A stretch of 64,000 bases of DNA. Origin: JBBDWJ01 sp963824095 (GTDB lineage Bacteria > Acidobacteriota > Terriglobia > Bryobacterales > UBA6623). The stretch is taken from contig CAWGNS010000005.1 in NCBI GenBank assembly GCA_963824095.1, forward strand, positions 124,001-188,000, written 5' to 3'. Position 1 is the first letter of the stretch; each line of letters begins with the position of its first letter. Both the position numbers and the translations under genes were made by a program. The notes under the pieces were generated by a model. The model was not told the origin of the DNA. It did not search any database and worked only from the letters and a program-made list of their open reading frames with translations. Positions 1 through 9,515 of the stretch are shown in pieces.

Positions 1-1342
1 AATCGCCAAACGGCTCCAGGCGCAGCCCATCGAGCTGCACGGGCTTCGATTGCAGGTTGAGGTGATTGAAAAAGACCTGGAACAACGGGGTCCGGTCGAG
101 ATCGCGGTGCGGATCGAGCGCCCCGACCAGTTCCTCGAAAGGCATGTCCTGATGCTCGTGGGCCCCCAGCATGGCCTTGCGAACGCGGCTGAGGTGCTCG
201 CGAAACGCCAGCGGCTCGGGAAACCGGGCGCGCACCACGATGGTGTTGACGAAGAACCCGATCATCTCCTCGACGTCGGTGCGGCTGCGGCCCGCGATCG
301 GCATGCCCACCAGAATGTCGTCCTGCCCGCTGAGGCGATGCAGCAGCGCCGTGAAGGCGGCCAGCAGCGTCATCGACAGCGACACGCCCTCGCGCTGGCC
401 CAGGCTTCTCAACGCGGCGCAGAGTGCCGGCTCGAGAGTCAAACCCTTGCGGGCCGCGCGCGATACCGAGCCGTGGGCGCGAGACCGGTCCGTGGGCAAC
501 TCCAAGGTCGGCAGGTCGCCGCCAAACTGCTCGCCCCAGTAACTTTTGTGCGTTTCCCGCCCCGAGGCATCGAGCATTTGCCGCTGCCAGGAAGCGAAAT
601 CGACGTACTGAATGGGCAGATCGGGCAGCGGCGAGGGCTTGCCCGCGCGAAAAGCGTTGTAGAACGCCGCCAGGTCCTGGCAAAACACGCCCACCGACCA
701 ACCGTCCGAGACGGCGTGGTGGAGGGTGACCTGGAAGATGTGATTCTGCTCGTCGAGTTGCAGCAGCTGAATCCGGAACAGCGGTCCCTTGGAAAGGTTG
801 AACGGCCGGCACGCCTCCATGGAGACCCGTTCGCGGGCCGCAGCCTCGCGAGCCTCCGGCGGCAGGTGCATCAACGAGATGACGCCGATCGACACCGGCG
901 ACGGCGGCACAATGACCTGGCTCGGCGAGCCGCCGGTCTCCTGGAAGATGGTGCGCAGCGATTCGTGCCGGCGCACGATTTCGGAAACGCTATGCTCCAG
1001 CGCGTCGTGGTCCAATTCGCCGCGCAGGCGCACCGCCATCGGGATGTTGTAGGCGGAGTTTCCCGGGGTGAGCTGATCGAGGAACCACAGCCGCTGCTGG
1101 GCGAACGAGAGCGGAAACCCGACCGACCCGTCGCGCGGCAGCCGCTCGATCGGCCCGGCGCTCGGTTCGGGGGTGGCCGAGGCCGCCAGTAACTCCAGAA
1201 TTTCCGGCTTGCGGATCGTGAGCTGCTCGACCAGCTCCGGCGTCAGGGCGTCCTTGGGCGCACTGATCTGGAGCTTCTGGTTCTCCAATCGAAGCGAGAC
1301 GTTCAGACCGCGCAGACGCGAAAGAAATTCCAGTGTATTCAT
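1..1342 (-). CDS. NRPS N-terminus: TubC-type docking domain plus condensation domain (partial)
   Basis: Reading from ATG at 1342 toward the left edge, the frame is open for 447 codons with no stop, so the gene runs out of the window. Residues 1-55 (start MNTLEFLSRLRGLNVSL) look like the small TubC-type docking domain that joins NRPS/PKS subunits. Then a condensation domain follows, with the C1-like SFAQQRLWFLDQL and the catalytic HHxxxDG motif read as HHAVSDGWSVG near 690-728, with a later FFVNTIVVR stretch. This domain forms the amide bond between a carrier-bound donor and acceptor. The motifs fit the LCL/ordinary C class rather than a starter or epimerase. No adenylation or carrier domain is inside the window, so substrate and product cannot be told. 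A docking domain at the N-terminus implies an upstream partner subunit encoded elsewhere. Confidence 0.9.
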   Translation of the reverse strand, partial: MNTLEFLSRLRGLNVSLRLENQKLQISAPKDALTPELVEQLTIRKPEILELLAASATPEPSAGPIERLPRDGSVGFPLSFAQQRLWFLDQLTPGNSAYNIPMAVRLRGELDHDALEHSVSEIVRRHESLRTIFQETGGSPSQVIVPPSPVSIGVISLMHLPPEAREAAARERVSMEACRPFNLSKGPLFRIQLLQLDEQNHIFQVTLHHAVSDGWSVGVFCQDLAAFYNAFRAGKPSPLPDLPIQYVDFASWQRQMLDASGRETHKSYWGEQFGGDLPTLELPTDRSRAHGSVSRAARKGLTLEPALCAALRSLGQREGVSLSMTLLAAFTALLHRLSGQDDILVGMPIAGRSRTDVEEMIGFFVNTIVVRARFPEPLAFREHLSRVRKAMLGAHEHQDMPFEELVGALDPHRDLDRTPLFQVFFNHLNLQSKPVQLDGLRLEPFGD

Positions 1343-2403
1343 CGTTCCGCGTGACCAATTAACGGACCGAAAGCGAACTGAAAAGGCCGCCTTGCGCATG
1401 GATCGGAGTTGTCCGGGTCCGCCCAACATGCACCCGCCCGCAGGGAATGGCAAGCCCCCGGCTTGCCGCGCCACGCCAAGTCCCCGAACCAAACCGCCCT
1501 ACGCGATCGACCAAACGCCGCTCACGCACACAAATGCCGATGGGAACTGGCCTTGCGACGCCGATCCCGATTTCGTTAATTGCCAGTTCCTCCCCCGCGT
1601 TTAGCCCAGCAGAGCCAGCCTGCTCCTGCCATACATGCTCGGTCCCTCGAGGAGAACTGACTCTGCCGGCGACAAGATGACGCCAACAACGTCTGCAAGA
1701 GTTGCATTCCAAGTACCATCTGGTGGCGATGAGCATTTTCCTAGCTTCCTGAGCCTACCGTTCCACCGTCCTTCCGCCAAACTCGACGCAAATCCGAAAC
1801 AGTCGCTCAAAATCCTACTCTCCTGATTCCCGGAAGAGAGATTCCGTGGCCCAAGCGGGGCGTCAAGCACGCGCCTGCGGCCCCAAATATTCGACTCGCC
1901 CGCCGAGGTGGCGTTTATCGCAGTTCCAAACATCCGCCTCGATCGGCAAGTGCCTTTTCCGAGGCACTTTACGAGCACTGCGAACCCGCATCCCAAGCAA
2001 CGGGGACAAGGGGGGTTTTGGTCCGCAAACGGTAGGTTTTGTTGCTCTCCAACGGGGCACACAGCCTGGGCGGCCAACGCCAGACGACAGCCTCGAGGCC
2101 AATTCGTTGTACCCGCCGGCGCCCATCCCGGCCCGCCGTTGCCAGGGCCGGTTTTTCGCACTCGAGTAAAACTGTACCGAACGTTGGTCTTCAACGCCTT
2201 AAGGTATTTCCTCTAGCAAAGCCAGTAGGCGCCTGACTCCAGGTGTGTTGATCGGATTGAAACGCACCACCGCCGGATATACATGCCGTGGGGAAAGTCA
2301 TCGCAACGTCACGCGTGCTCTTTTCCGGCTGGACAGAACGAGCGGGGCGAGAGGCGGCTGTCCCTTCCCGCGGCCCGGCCGGCGCGTTCGCGCAAGCTCC
2401 CGC
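1343..2403. other. Long intergenic stretch between divergent NRPS and tetR
   Basis: About 1.06 kb with lower coding character than its neighbours. Open frames of up to 197 codons exist on both strands but they overlap one another, are rich in Pro/Arg/Cys and match no domain I recognise. The promoter of the NRPS gene must lie here, but I could not place a convincing -35/-10 pair for it. Confidence 0.5.
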
Positions 2404-2432
2404 TTGACAGCAAGCCCAACCCAGCATATAGT
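2404..2432 (+). promoter_or_regulatory. Strong sigma70-type promoter of tetR-RND operon
   Basis: TTGACA at 2404-2409 (perfect -35), 17-nt spacer, TATAGT at 2427-2432 (5 of 6 to TATAAT). The predicted start point falls about 2439-2441, inside the palindrome that follows, and the regulator begins at 2474. This is the best promoter match noticed in the window. Confidence 0.75.
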
Positions 2433-2447
2433 TAGTAAGCACTAACT
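2430..2447. promoter_or_regulatory. Palindromic operator overlapping the -10 and start point
   Basis: AGTTAGT-aagc-ACTAACT: perfect 7-bp arms with a 4-bp spacer. It overlaps the end of the -10 hexamer and the expected transcription start. Size and symmetry are those of TetR-family operators, and the first gene downstream is a TetR-family regulator, so autorepression of the whole efflux operon is likely (inference). Confidence 0.7.
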
Positions 2448-2473
2448 CACTCACAATGACCAAAGAGGCCACC

Positions 2474-3235
2474 ATGAACCAACCGGCCGGCACGACGGCG
2501 CCGGACAAAGCGCGCGGGCGCAAGAACCGCATTTCGGGCGAAGAACGCCGCCTGCGGCTGATCGAAGCCGCGATCGACCTGTTTTCGCGTCGCGGGTTCG
2601 ACGGCGCGGCCACCAAGCGCATCGCCGAGGCCGCCGGCGTCCACGAGGTCCTGCTGTTTCGGGATTTCGGGAGCAAACAGGGGCTCTACACGGCGATCCT
2701 CGACCACAAGGCCAAGGAATCGGGTACCGAACAGGCCCTGGAAGAGCTGCGCCGGCTTGCCGCGCTCAAGGACGACCGTGGCTTTGTGCGCTGCCTGGTC
2801 GGCAAGATTCTCGACGGCTACCGCACCGACGCGCCCTACCAGCGGCTGATGCTCTATGCCGCGCTCGAGGGGCACGAAATCTCGCGCATTTTCAACGAGA
2901 CCCGCGGCCGCTCGATCTTCGGATTTCTGACGCAGTACGTCGAGCAGCGCCAGAAAGACGGAGCGTTCGTGGCGGGCGATCCGCGCACCATCGCGTTCGC
3001 GCTGATCGGACTGCCCACCTACTACGCCATCGTGCGCCGGCTGTTCGACATCGACGCGCTGGAACTGCCCGACGAGGCGGCGCTCGAGCCGTTCACCGAT
3101 CTGATCCTGGATGGACTCACCAAGCGCGCGGGATCGGGTAGCGGGGGCGGCATTGCTTCCGGTCCAACCAAGCGAGAGGTCGCGGAGAGCCGCCGCGGCG
3201 AAACCAAACCGCCCGACACAGGGAGGAAGAAATGA
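2474..3235 (+). CDS. TetR/AcrR-family transcriptional regulator of the efflux operon
   Basis: A 253-residue regulator if started at ATG 2474, which has AAAGAGG six bases upstream. The in-frame ATG at 2456 has no such site. Residues about 24-70 form the DNA-binding helix-turn-helix (IEAAIDLFSRRGFDGAATK, then RIAEAAGVHEVLLFRDFGSK), typical of TetR. The rest is the helical ligand-binding and dimer domain; the C-terminal 40 residues are low-complexity and charged. Its stop overlaps the start of the adaptor gene by 4 bp (ATGA), so it is co-transcribed with the pump. It probably binds the palindrome at 2430-2447 and is released by a toxic small molecule; ligand unknown. Confidence 0.9.
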   Translation: MNQPAGTTAPDKARGRKNRISGEERRLRLIEAAIDLFSRRGFDGAATKRIAEAAGVHEVLLFRDFGSKQGLYTAILDHKAKESGTEQALEELRRLAALKDDRGFVRCLVGKILDGYRTDAPYQRLMLYAALEGHEISRIFNETRGRSIFGFLTQYVEQRQKDGAFVAGDPRTIAFALIGLPTYYAIVRRLFDIDALELPDEAALEPFTDLILDGLTKRAGSGSGGGIASGPTKREVAESRRGETKPPDTGRKK

Positions 3236-4608
3236 AGATCGGGCATTCCAGCAAAGCCCGCACGATAGCCGCAAGCGCCGCGCTCGCCGCCATCGTGCTC
3301 GGGGCGGGGGCCTGCGGACGAAACGCATCGCAGGGAAGCGTCCAGGCCGACACCAACGCGGCGCAGCCAGTGGCGGTGTCGACCGCGGCCGTTCAGGTGC
3401 GCGACGTGCCGGTCTACATCGAGGCGACGGGCAGCTTCGTGGCGGATGAGTATTCCGATGTCGCGCCGCTGAGCCCGGGCCGTGTGGTCGAAACGCCGGT
3501 CGACGTCGGAGCGTTCGTCGAAAAGGGCCAGGTGATCGCGCGGCTCGACGACAGCGACGCGCAACTGCGCTTGCAGCAGGCGCGCGCCAGCGCGGCGCAG
3601 ACCGAGGCGGCGCTGCGTCAGGCCGAGGCGCGCATCGGCTTGTATGGCGGCGCGTCGTTCGACCCGGCGGTAGTGCCCGAGGTGCAGGCTTCGCGCGCGT
3701 CTTACGAGTCGGCTCTGGCCGAGGACAAGCTCGCCGAGGCCGACGCGCAGCGCTACGCCAATCTGATCAAGACCGGCGACGTTTCGCAGAGCGCTTACGA
3801 AAAAGCGCGAACGCAGGAAGAAACCGCCAAGGCGAGGGCCGACGCGGCGCGCCGCCAGTACGAAGCCGCGGTGAACGCCGCGCGCCAGAACTACGGCGGC
3901 GTCGAATCAGCGGCGGCGTCGCGCGACGCCTCGCTCGCCCAGGTGGCGCTGGCGGAAAAGGCGCTGGCCGATACGGTGATCCGGGCGCCGATCTCGGGCT
4001 ACGTCAGCGAGCGGCCGATCGCGGTCGGCGAATACGTCGGCAGCAGCGCTAAAATCGCCACCATTCTGCGGGCGCACCCCATCAAACTGGCGCTGCAAGT
4101 GCCCGAGGGCGACGCCGGAGGCCTGCACGCCGGCATGCCCGTCACCGCCCAGGTCGGAGCCTTTCCCGGCCGCGACTTCGAGGGCAAGATCAGCGCCGTC
4201 AACCCGGCGGTCGATCCCAACTCGCGCGCCCTGACGATCGAAGCCAAGTTCCCCAATCCCAAACTGGAGCTCAAACCGGGCATGTTCGCCACCGCTCACG
4301 TTTTGCTGCCCGGCAGCGAGCAGGCCGTGCTGGTGCCGCGCGGCGCCGTGCTTTCCGACCCCAATACCGACTCCGCGCAAGCCTTCGTCATCGAAGACGG
4401 CAAGGCCCGCGTGCGCGTCGTGCGGCTGGGCGACCCGCAGGACGGCATGGTGCGTATCCTCTCGGGCGTCTCGGCCGGCGAAACCGTGGCGGTCAGCAAC
4501 CTGCAGCAGCTCTATGACGGCGTCGCGGTGCAGCGCTCCGGCCAACAAAGCAGCTCGCCCGGAGCGGTCCTGTCGGCCTGCAAGGAGGGCGCGTCGTGCA
4601 AAAGCTAG
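3232..4608 (+). CDS. RND efflux periplasmic adaptor (membrane fusion lipoprotein)
   Basis: 458 residues. The N-terminus has a lipobox ending at Cys28 (VLGAGAC), so the mature protein is a lipoprotein in the periplasm. The order is that of AcrA/MexA proteins: first half-lipoyl motif (VDVGAFVEKGQVIARLDDSDAQ region, about 85-110), a long alanine-rich coiled-coil hairpin (about 115-230), second half-lipoyl (ADTVIRAPISGYVSERPI region, about 245-275), beta-barrel and membrane-proximal parts. It bridges the inner-membrane pump and the outer-membrane channel. The ribosome site GGGAGGA at 3221-3227 decides the start. The stop lies 13 bp inside the pump gene, indicating translational coupling. Confidence 0.93.
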   Translation: MKIGHSSKARTIAASAALAAIVLGAGACGRNASQGSVQADTNAAQPVAVSTAAVQVRDVPVYIEATGSFVADEYSDVAPLSPGRVVETPVDVGAFVEKGQVIARLDDSDAQLRLQQARASAAQTEAALRQAEARIGLYGGASFDPAVVPEVQASRASYESALAEDKLAEADAQRYANLIKTGDVSQSAYEKARTQEETAKARADAARRQYEAAVNAARQNYGGVESAAASRDASLAQVALAEKALADTVIRAPISGYVSERPIAVGEYVGSSAKIATILRAHPIKLALQVPEGDAGGLHAGMPVTAQVGAFPGRDFEGKISAVNPAVDPNSRALTIEAKFPNPKLELKPGMFATAHVLLPGSEQAVLVPRGAVLSDPNTDSAQAFVIEDGKARVRVVRLGDPQDGMVRILSGVSAGETVAVSNLQQLYDGVAVQRSGQQSSSPGAVLSACKEGASCKS

Positions 4609-7600
4609 CCGAACTGTGCATCCGGCGGCCGGTGTTCGCGACGATGCTGATCCTGTCGATCACCGTCGTCGGCATCTTCTCGTTCTTCAGCCTGGGCGTC
4701 GACCTGCTGCCGAAAGTCGACCTGCCGACCGTGTCGGTGACGGTTAACAACCCGGGCGCCTCGGCCGAACAGATTGAGACCGAGATCACCAAGCGCGTCG
4801 AAGACGCGGTCAACACCATCAGCGGCATCGACGAGCTGCGCTCGACCTCGAGCGAAGGCGTGGCGCAGGTGATCGTTTCGTTCATCCTCGAAAAGGACGG
4901 CGACGTCGCCGCGCAGGAAGTGCGCGACAAGGTCAACCTGATCGTCGGCGATCTTCCCGAAACCGCCAAGCAGCCCATCATCCAGAAATTCGACCCCGAC
5001 GCGGCACCGATCATGCAGATCGCCGTCGCGGCGCCGCGACCGCTGCGCGACGTCACCCAGATCGCCAAGAAGCGCATCAAGGAGCAGATCGAAAACATCC
5101 CCGGCGTCGGGCAGGTGCAGATGGTCGGCGGCGCCGACCGCGAGATTCACGTCTGGGTCGACCCCGATAAGCTGCGCGCCTACAACCTGACGATCTCGGA
5201 AGTCGCCAACGCGCTGCGGCAGCAGAACATGGAGCTGCCGGGCGGGCGCGTTGACCAGGGGCCGCGCGAGCTGACCGTGCGCACCATGGGCCGCCTCAGC
5301 GACCCCAAAGCCTTCAACGATATCGCCGTCGCGCTACGCGGCTCCTACGTCGTCAAGGTCAGCGACATCGGCCGCGCCGAAGACGGCGAAGAGGAACTGC
5401 GCAGCGTCTCGCGGCTCAACGGCCAGCCGGCCGTGACGCTGGTGGTCTCCAAGCAGTCGGGCCAGAACACGGTCGCGGTCGCCAACGGCGTCAAGCAGCG
5501 GCTGGCGGCGCTGCAAGCCGACCTGCCCAGGGATGTGCGCGCCGAAGTCGTCAGCGATCAATCGATCTTCATCGAGGCGGCGGTCCGATCGATCGAGACG
5601 CACCTGGTCGAAGGCAGTATCCTGGCCTCGATCATCATCTTTATCTTTCTGGCGAATCTGCGGACGACCCTGATCGCGGCGATCGCCATCCCCACGTCGA
5701 TCATCTCGACGTTCGGCCTGATGGCGGCGATGGGCTACACGCTCAACCAGATCACCATGCTGGCGCTGACTCTGATGGTCGGCATCGTCATCGACGACGC
5801 CATCATCGTGCTCGAAAACATCTATCGCTACATGGAGGAGAAGGGCCTTTCGCCGATGGAAGCCGCCCTGGCGGGGACTCAGGAGATCGGCCTGGCCGTC
5901 ATGGCGACGACCTTCTCGCTGCTGGCCGTGTTCGTGCCGGTCGGTTTCATGGGCGGCATCGTCGGCCGCTTCATGTCGTCGTTCGGGCTGACGGCGTCGT
6001 TCGCGATCGCGGTCTCGCTGCTGGTCTCGTTCACGCTCACGCCGATGTTGTGCTCGCGGTTCGTCAAGCCCGCCGCGCAACGGGGCGAGGGCCACTCCTC
6101 GAAAGAGTCGCGTCTGTTCCAGCCCGTGGATCGCTTCTACACGCGCATGCTGGAGTGGTCGATGAGCCATCGCCGCGCCATCGTGGCGATCAGCGTGGGC
6201 GTGGTGTTGAGCATCGTCCCGCTGTTCATGGTCATCGGCAAGAACTTCACGCCCGTGGACGACCGCGCCGAGTTCCAGGTCACGGTGCGCACTCCCGAAG
6301 GTTCGTCGCTCGCGGCCACCGCCAGCGTCGTCGAGCGTATCTCGCGCGATCTGCGCCAGCTCACGGGCGTTACCGACACGCTCTCCCGAGTCGGCGGGGG
6401 AACCCGCGAAGCCGTCAACACGGCCACCATCCTGGTGAAGCTGACGCCCATGAACCGCCGCGCGCACAGCCAGCAACAAATGGAGGGCCAAGCGCGCGAA
6501 GTCCTCAAACACTACCCCGAGGAGCTGCGCACTAGCGTGGGGTCGACCTCGAACACCGGCGGCGGCGGCGCCGACGTGCAGTTCGCCATCGCGGGCCCCG
6601 ACCTCGACAAGCTCGAGCAATATTCCGGCGAGCTGCTGGCCAAGCTCAAGGACATCCCGTACGTGGTCGACGCCGATACGTCGCTGAACTTCGGCAAGCC
6701 CGAACTGCGCATCGAGATCGACCGCTTGCGCGCGGCCGACCTGGGCGTGCGCGTCAGCGACATCGCCCAGGCCCTCAACACGCTGGTCGCCGGGCAGATC
6801 GTTTCCAGCTTCAACGCCGACTCCGACCAGTACGACGTGCGACTGCGCGCCGACAGCCAGTTTCGCGCCAGCTCTGAAGGGCTCAAACGCATGACCGTCC
6901 CCTCCACCAAAGTGCAGCGGGGCTGGGTCAGCCTCAGCGAAGTGACGCGGATCAAGGAGGAGAAGGGACCTTCCGCGATCGAGCGGCTGAACCGCCAGCG
7001 CCAGGTCACCCTCTCCGCCAACATTCTGCCGGGCGGTTCGCAAGCGGCTGTGATCAGCCGCATGACCGAGATCGAGCAGCAGATGAACCTCGGCCCGCAA
7101 TACGGGCTGGTGCTGGCAGGGGTCTCCAAAGAGCTCGGCCGGACGGGCTACTACTTCGTGCTGGCGATCTCGCTGTCGTTCATCTTCATGTACATGGTGC
7201 TGGCCGCGCAGTTCGAGTCGTTCATCCACCCCATCACGATTCTGATGACGCTGCCGCTGGCGGTGCCGTTCGGCATTCTGGCGCTGCTGGTGACCGGCCA
7301 GACGATCAACATCTTTTCGGGACTGGGGCTGTTGCTGCTGTTCGGCATCGTCAAGAAAAACGCCATTCTGCAGATCGACCACACCAACGGCCTGCGCGCC
7401 AAAGGCATGGCGCGCTACGACGCGATCATCCAGGCCAACCGCGACCGCCTGCGCCCGATCCTGATGACAACGCTCGCGTTGGTGGCCGGCATGATCCCGC
7501 TGGTCGTCTCGACCGGCCCCGGTTCGGCGACCAACCGCTCGATCGGCGTGCTGGTGGTCGGCGGCCAGACGCTCTGTCTGCTGCTGACCTTGCTGGCCGT

Positions 7601-9515
7601 TCCGGTGTTCTACGAATTGTTCGAGGAATTCCAGGAAGCGCGCTTCTGGCGTTGGCTGGCTGCGCGCATGAGCGCCGTCTCGAACGGCATGGAACGGCTG
7701 GGAACGCGCATCGGCGCGGTGTTCGCCGGCGGTTCGAAGACCATGCTCTTCCTGTTGGTGTTCGTCGCGGCGGGCGCGCTGCGGGCGCAGACGCCGGCGG
7801 TCACGGACCCTGGAGCGCCGGCCACGGCAAAGGCGGAGCCGGCCCAAGCTCAGCCGGAACCAGAGTCCCCGCAACCGGCCACGGCAGATGACCAGACCCG
7901 GCTGCCGGCGCGCGTCGGCATTTTCGGCAAGACGCCGATCACGCTGCAGCAGGCGATCGCTCAGGTGCTCGCCAACAATAACGACATCGACGCGTCGCGC
8001 ATCGATCAGGACATCCGCTCGTTCGACGTGCTCGCAGCGCGCGGCCTGTTCGATCCGCGCTTCAACCTGGACTCGGACCTGCGCGACAGCACCACGCCGG
8101 TCAGCTCGTCGCTGGGCGGCTCCGACACTGGCAAGCTCACCCAGAAAGAAATCACGGTCAAGCCCGGCGTTTCCGGCTTGGTCCCCTGGACCGGCGGCTC
8201 CTACCGCTTCGACTGGCAGTCGAGCCGTCAGACCAGCGACAACCAGTTCGCGACCCTCAACCCGCTGTTTCCGACCTCGCTGCAATTCCAACTGGTGCAG
8301 CCGCTGTGGCGCGGGCTGCTCTACGACGACAACCGGCGGCGCGTCGATATTGCCAAGAAGAACAAAAACCTGAGCGACGAGCAGTTCCGGCAGGTGGTCA
8401 TCGATTCGGTGACCCAAGCGGCGGGGGCTTACTGGGATCTGGTCTACGCCGTGCGCAATCTGCAGGTGCAGGCCGAGGCGGTGGCGCTTGCCCGGCGACA
8501 GGTGGGCAGCAACGAGCGCATGGCCGACCAAGGCATCCTGGCGCCGATCGACGTGGTCGAGGCGCAGACCCAACTGGCGACCTTCGAGCAGAATCTGTAC
8601 CTGGCGCAAGAGGCGTTGACACGCGCCGAAAACACGCTCAAGACGCTGATGCTACCCGACCGCAAGGCGCCGTTGTGGGGCCGCGCGCTGATCCCGGTGA
8701 CCCAGCCGCGCCTACTGATTCCCGATACGCCGCTCGACGAGGCCGTGCAGGAAGCCCTGGCGAAACGGCCGGAGCTGGCGCAGGTCGGCATCTCGAGCGA
8801 CATCAACAAATCCAATTCGCGCTTCTACAAGGAGCAGACCAAGCCGCAGGTCGATCTGGTCGGCGCCTATACCAGCGCCGGGTTGGCCGGCTCCGAACTG
8901 GTCTCGGGGCCCAACCCTCTCACCGCCGGCTTCACCGGGCTCATCGACCGCATCAACGATCTGTCGGAAATCGCCAACCTGCCTCCACTACCGCCCATTG
9001 CGATCGGCGGAGGCGGCGGCGTACCCGACATACTCGTCGGCGGATATGGGCAATCGCTCGCCAATGCGCTGCGGCGGCGTTTCCCTACCGCGCAGGTGGG
9101 GCTGCAAATCTCGCTGCCGCTACGCAACCGTACGGCCGAAGGCAACTACGGCGCCTCGCTCGCCGAGGGCCGCCAGATCGAAAACCAGCGCGCCTCGGTC
9201 GAGCAGACCATCGAGGCCGACGTGCGCAATTCATTGCAGTCGGTGCAATCGGCGGAAGCGCGCCTCGAAGCGGCCAGGCAGGAGCGGCGCTCGGCCGAAG
9301 AACAATATCAAAGCGAGCAGCGCCGCTTCCTGGCCGGCACCTCGACCGTGTTCCTGGTGCTGCAGCGCCAGACCACGATGATCTCCGCCCGCAGCCGCGA
9401 ATTGCGCGCCCAGGCCGATGTCGACAAGGCGGTCGCACAGTTCGACCGCGCCACCGCGCGCACGCTGCAGGCCTACAACATCAACCTCGACAAACCGGCC
9501 CCCGCCCATCCTTGA
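4596..9515 (+). CDS. RND (HAE1-type) efflux pump fused in frame to a TolC-like outer-membrane factor
   Basis: One uninterrupted 1639-codon frame from GTG 4596, with AAGGAGG at 4582-4588. Residues 1 to about 1030 are a complete AcrB-like drug/proton antiporter: N-terminal CIRRPVFATMLILSI, the paired aspartates D400-D401 in GIVIDDAIIVLENI, and the lysine helix GIVKKNAILQIDH. Residues about 1050-1068 (MLFLLVFVAAGALRAQ) look like a signal peptide with an ALRAQ cleavage region. The rest (about 1110-1639) is a TolC-family outer-membrane efflux protein with two helical repeats (DVVEAQTQLATFEQNLYLAQE is one hairpin). These are usually separate genes. Either signal peptidase cleaves the fusion, or TolC starts internally at ATG 7689 or 7743 (no good ribosome site seen). 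With the adaptor it makes a whole tripartite pump. Substrate unknown. Confidence 0.9.
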   Translation: MQKLAELCIRRPVFATMLILSITVVGIFSFFSLGVDLLPKVDLPTVSVTVNNPGASAEQIETEITKRVEDAVNTISGIDELRSTSSEGVAQVIVSFILEKDGDVAAQEVRDKVNLIVGDLPETAKQPIIQKFDPDAAPIMQIAVAAPRPLRDVTQIAKKRIKEQIENIPGVGQVQMVGGADREIHVWVDPDKLRAYNLTISEVANALRQQNMELPGGRVDQGPRELTVRTMGRLSDPKAFNDIAVALRGSYVVKVSDIGRAEDGEEELRSVSRLNGQPAVTLVVSKQSGQNTVAVANGVKQRLAALQADLPRDVRAEVVSDQSIFIEAAVRSIETHLVEGSILASIIIFIFLANLRTTLIAAIAIPTSIISTFGLMAAMGYTLNQITMLALTLMVGIVIDDAIIVLENIYRYMEEKGLSPMEAALAGTQEIGLAVMATTFSLLAVFVPVGFMGGIVGRFMSSFGLTASFAIAVSLLVSFTLTPMLCSRFVKPAAQRGEGHSSKESRLFQPVDRFYTRMLEWSMSHRRAIVAISVGVVLSIVPLFMVIGKNFTPVDDRAEFQVTVRTPEGSSLAATASVVERISRDLRQLTGVTDTLSRVGGGTREAVNTATILVKLTPMNRRAHSQQQMEGQAREVLKHYPEELRTSVGSTSNTGGGGADVQFAIAGPDLDKLEQYSGELLAKLKDIPYVVDADTSLNFGKPELRIEIDRLRAADLGVRVSDIAQALNTLVAGQIVSSFNADSDQYDVRLRADSQFRASSEGLKRMTVPSTKVQRGWVSLSEVTRIKEEKGPSAIERLNRQRQVTLSANILPGGSQAAVISRMTEIEQQMNLGPQYGLVLAGVSKELGRTGYYFVLAISLSFIFMYMVLAAQFESFIHPITILMTLPLAVPFGILALLVTGQTINIFSGLGLLLLFGIVKKNAILQIDHTNGLRAKGMARYDAIIQANRDRLRPILMTTLALVAGMIPLVVSTGPGSATNRSIGVLVVGGQTLCLLLTLLAVPVFYELFEEFQEARFWRWLAARMSAVSNGMERLGTRIGAVFAGGSKTMLFLLVFVAAGALRAQTPAVTDPGAPATAKAEPAQAQPEPESPQPATADDQTRLPARVGIFGKTPITLQQAIAQVLANNNDIDASRIDQDIRSFDVLAARGLFDPRFNLDSDLRDSTTPVSSSLGGSDTGKLTQKEITVKPGVSGLVPWTGGSYRFDWQSSRQTSDNQFATLNPLFPTSLQFQLVQPLWRGLLYDDNRRRVDIAKKNKNLSDEQFRQVVIDSVTQAAGAYWDLVYAVRNLQVQAEAVALARRQVGSNERMADQGILAPIDVVEAQTQLATFEQNLYLAQEALTRAENTLKTLMLPDRKAPLWGRALIPVTQPRLLIPDTPLDEAVQEALAKRPELAQVGISSDINKSNSRFYKEQTKPQVDLVGAYTSAGLAGSELVSGPNPLTAGFTGLIDRINDLSEIANLPPLPPIAIGGGGGVPDILVGGYGQSLANALRRRFPTAQVGLQISLPLRNRTAEGNYGASLAEGRQIENQRASVEQTIEADVRNSLQSVQSAEARLEAARQERRSAEEQYQSEQRRFLAGTSTVFLVLQRQTTMISARSRELRAQADVDKAVAQFDRATARTLQAYNINLDKPAPAHP

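Noticed and set aside
1601..2194. 197-codon minus-strand frame in the NRPS/tetR gap
   Set aside because: No recognisable domain, odd composition, and overlapping frames on both strands of similar quality. Treated as non-coding.
5334..8609. Very long minus-strand open frame (over 1000 codons) opposite the efflux pump
   Set aside because: It is His/Arg/Gln-rich, has no domain and mirrors the third-position GC bias of the pump gene on the other strand. It is a shadow.
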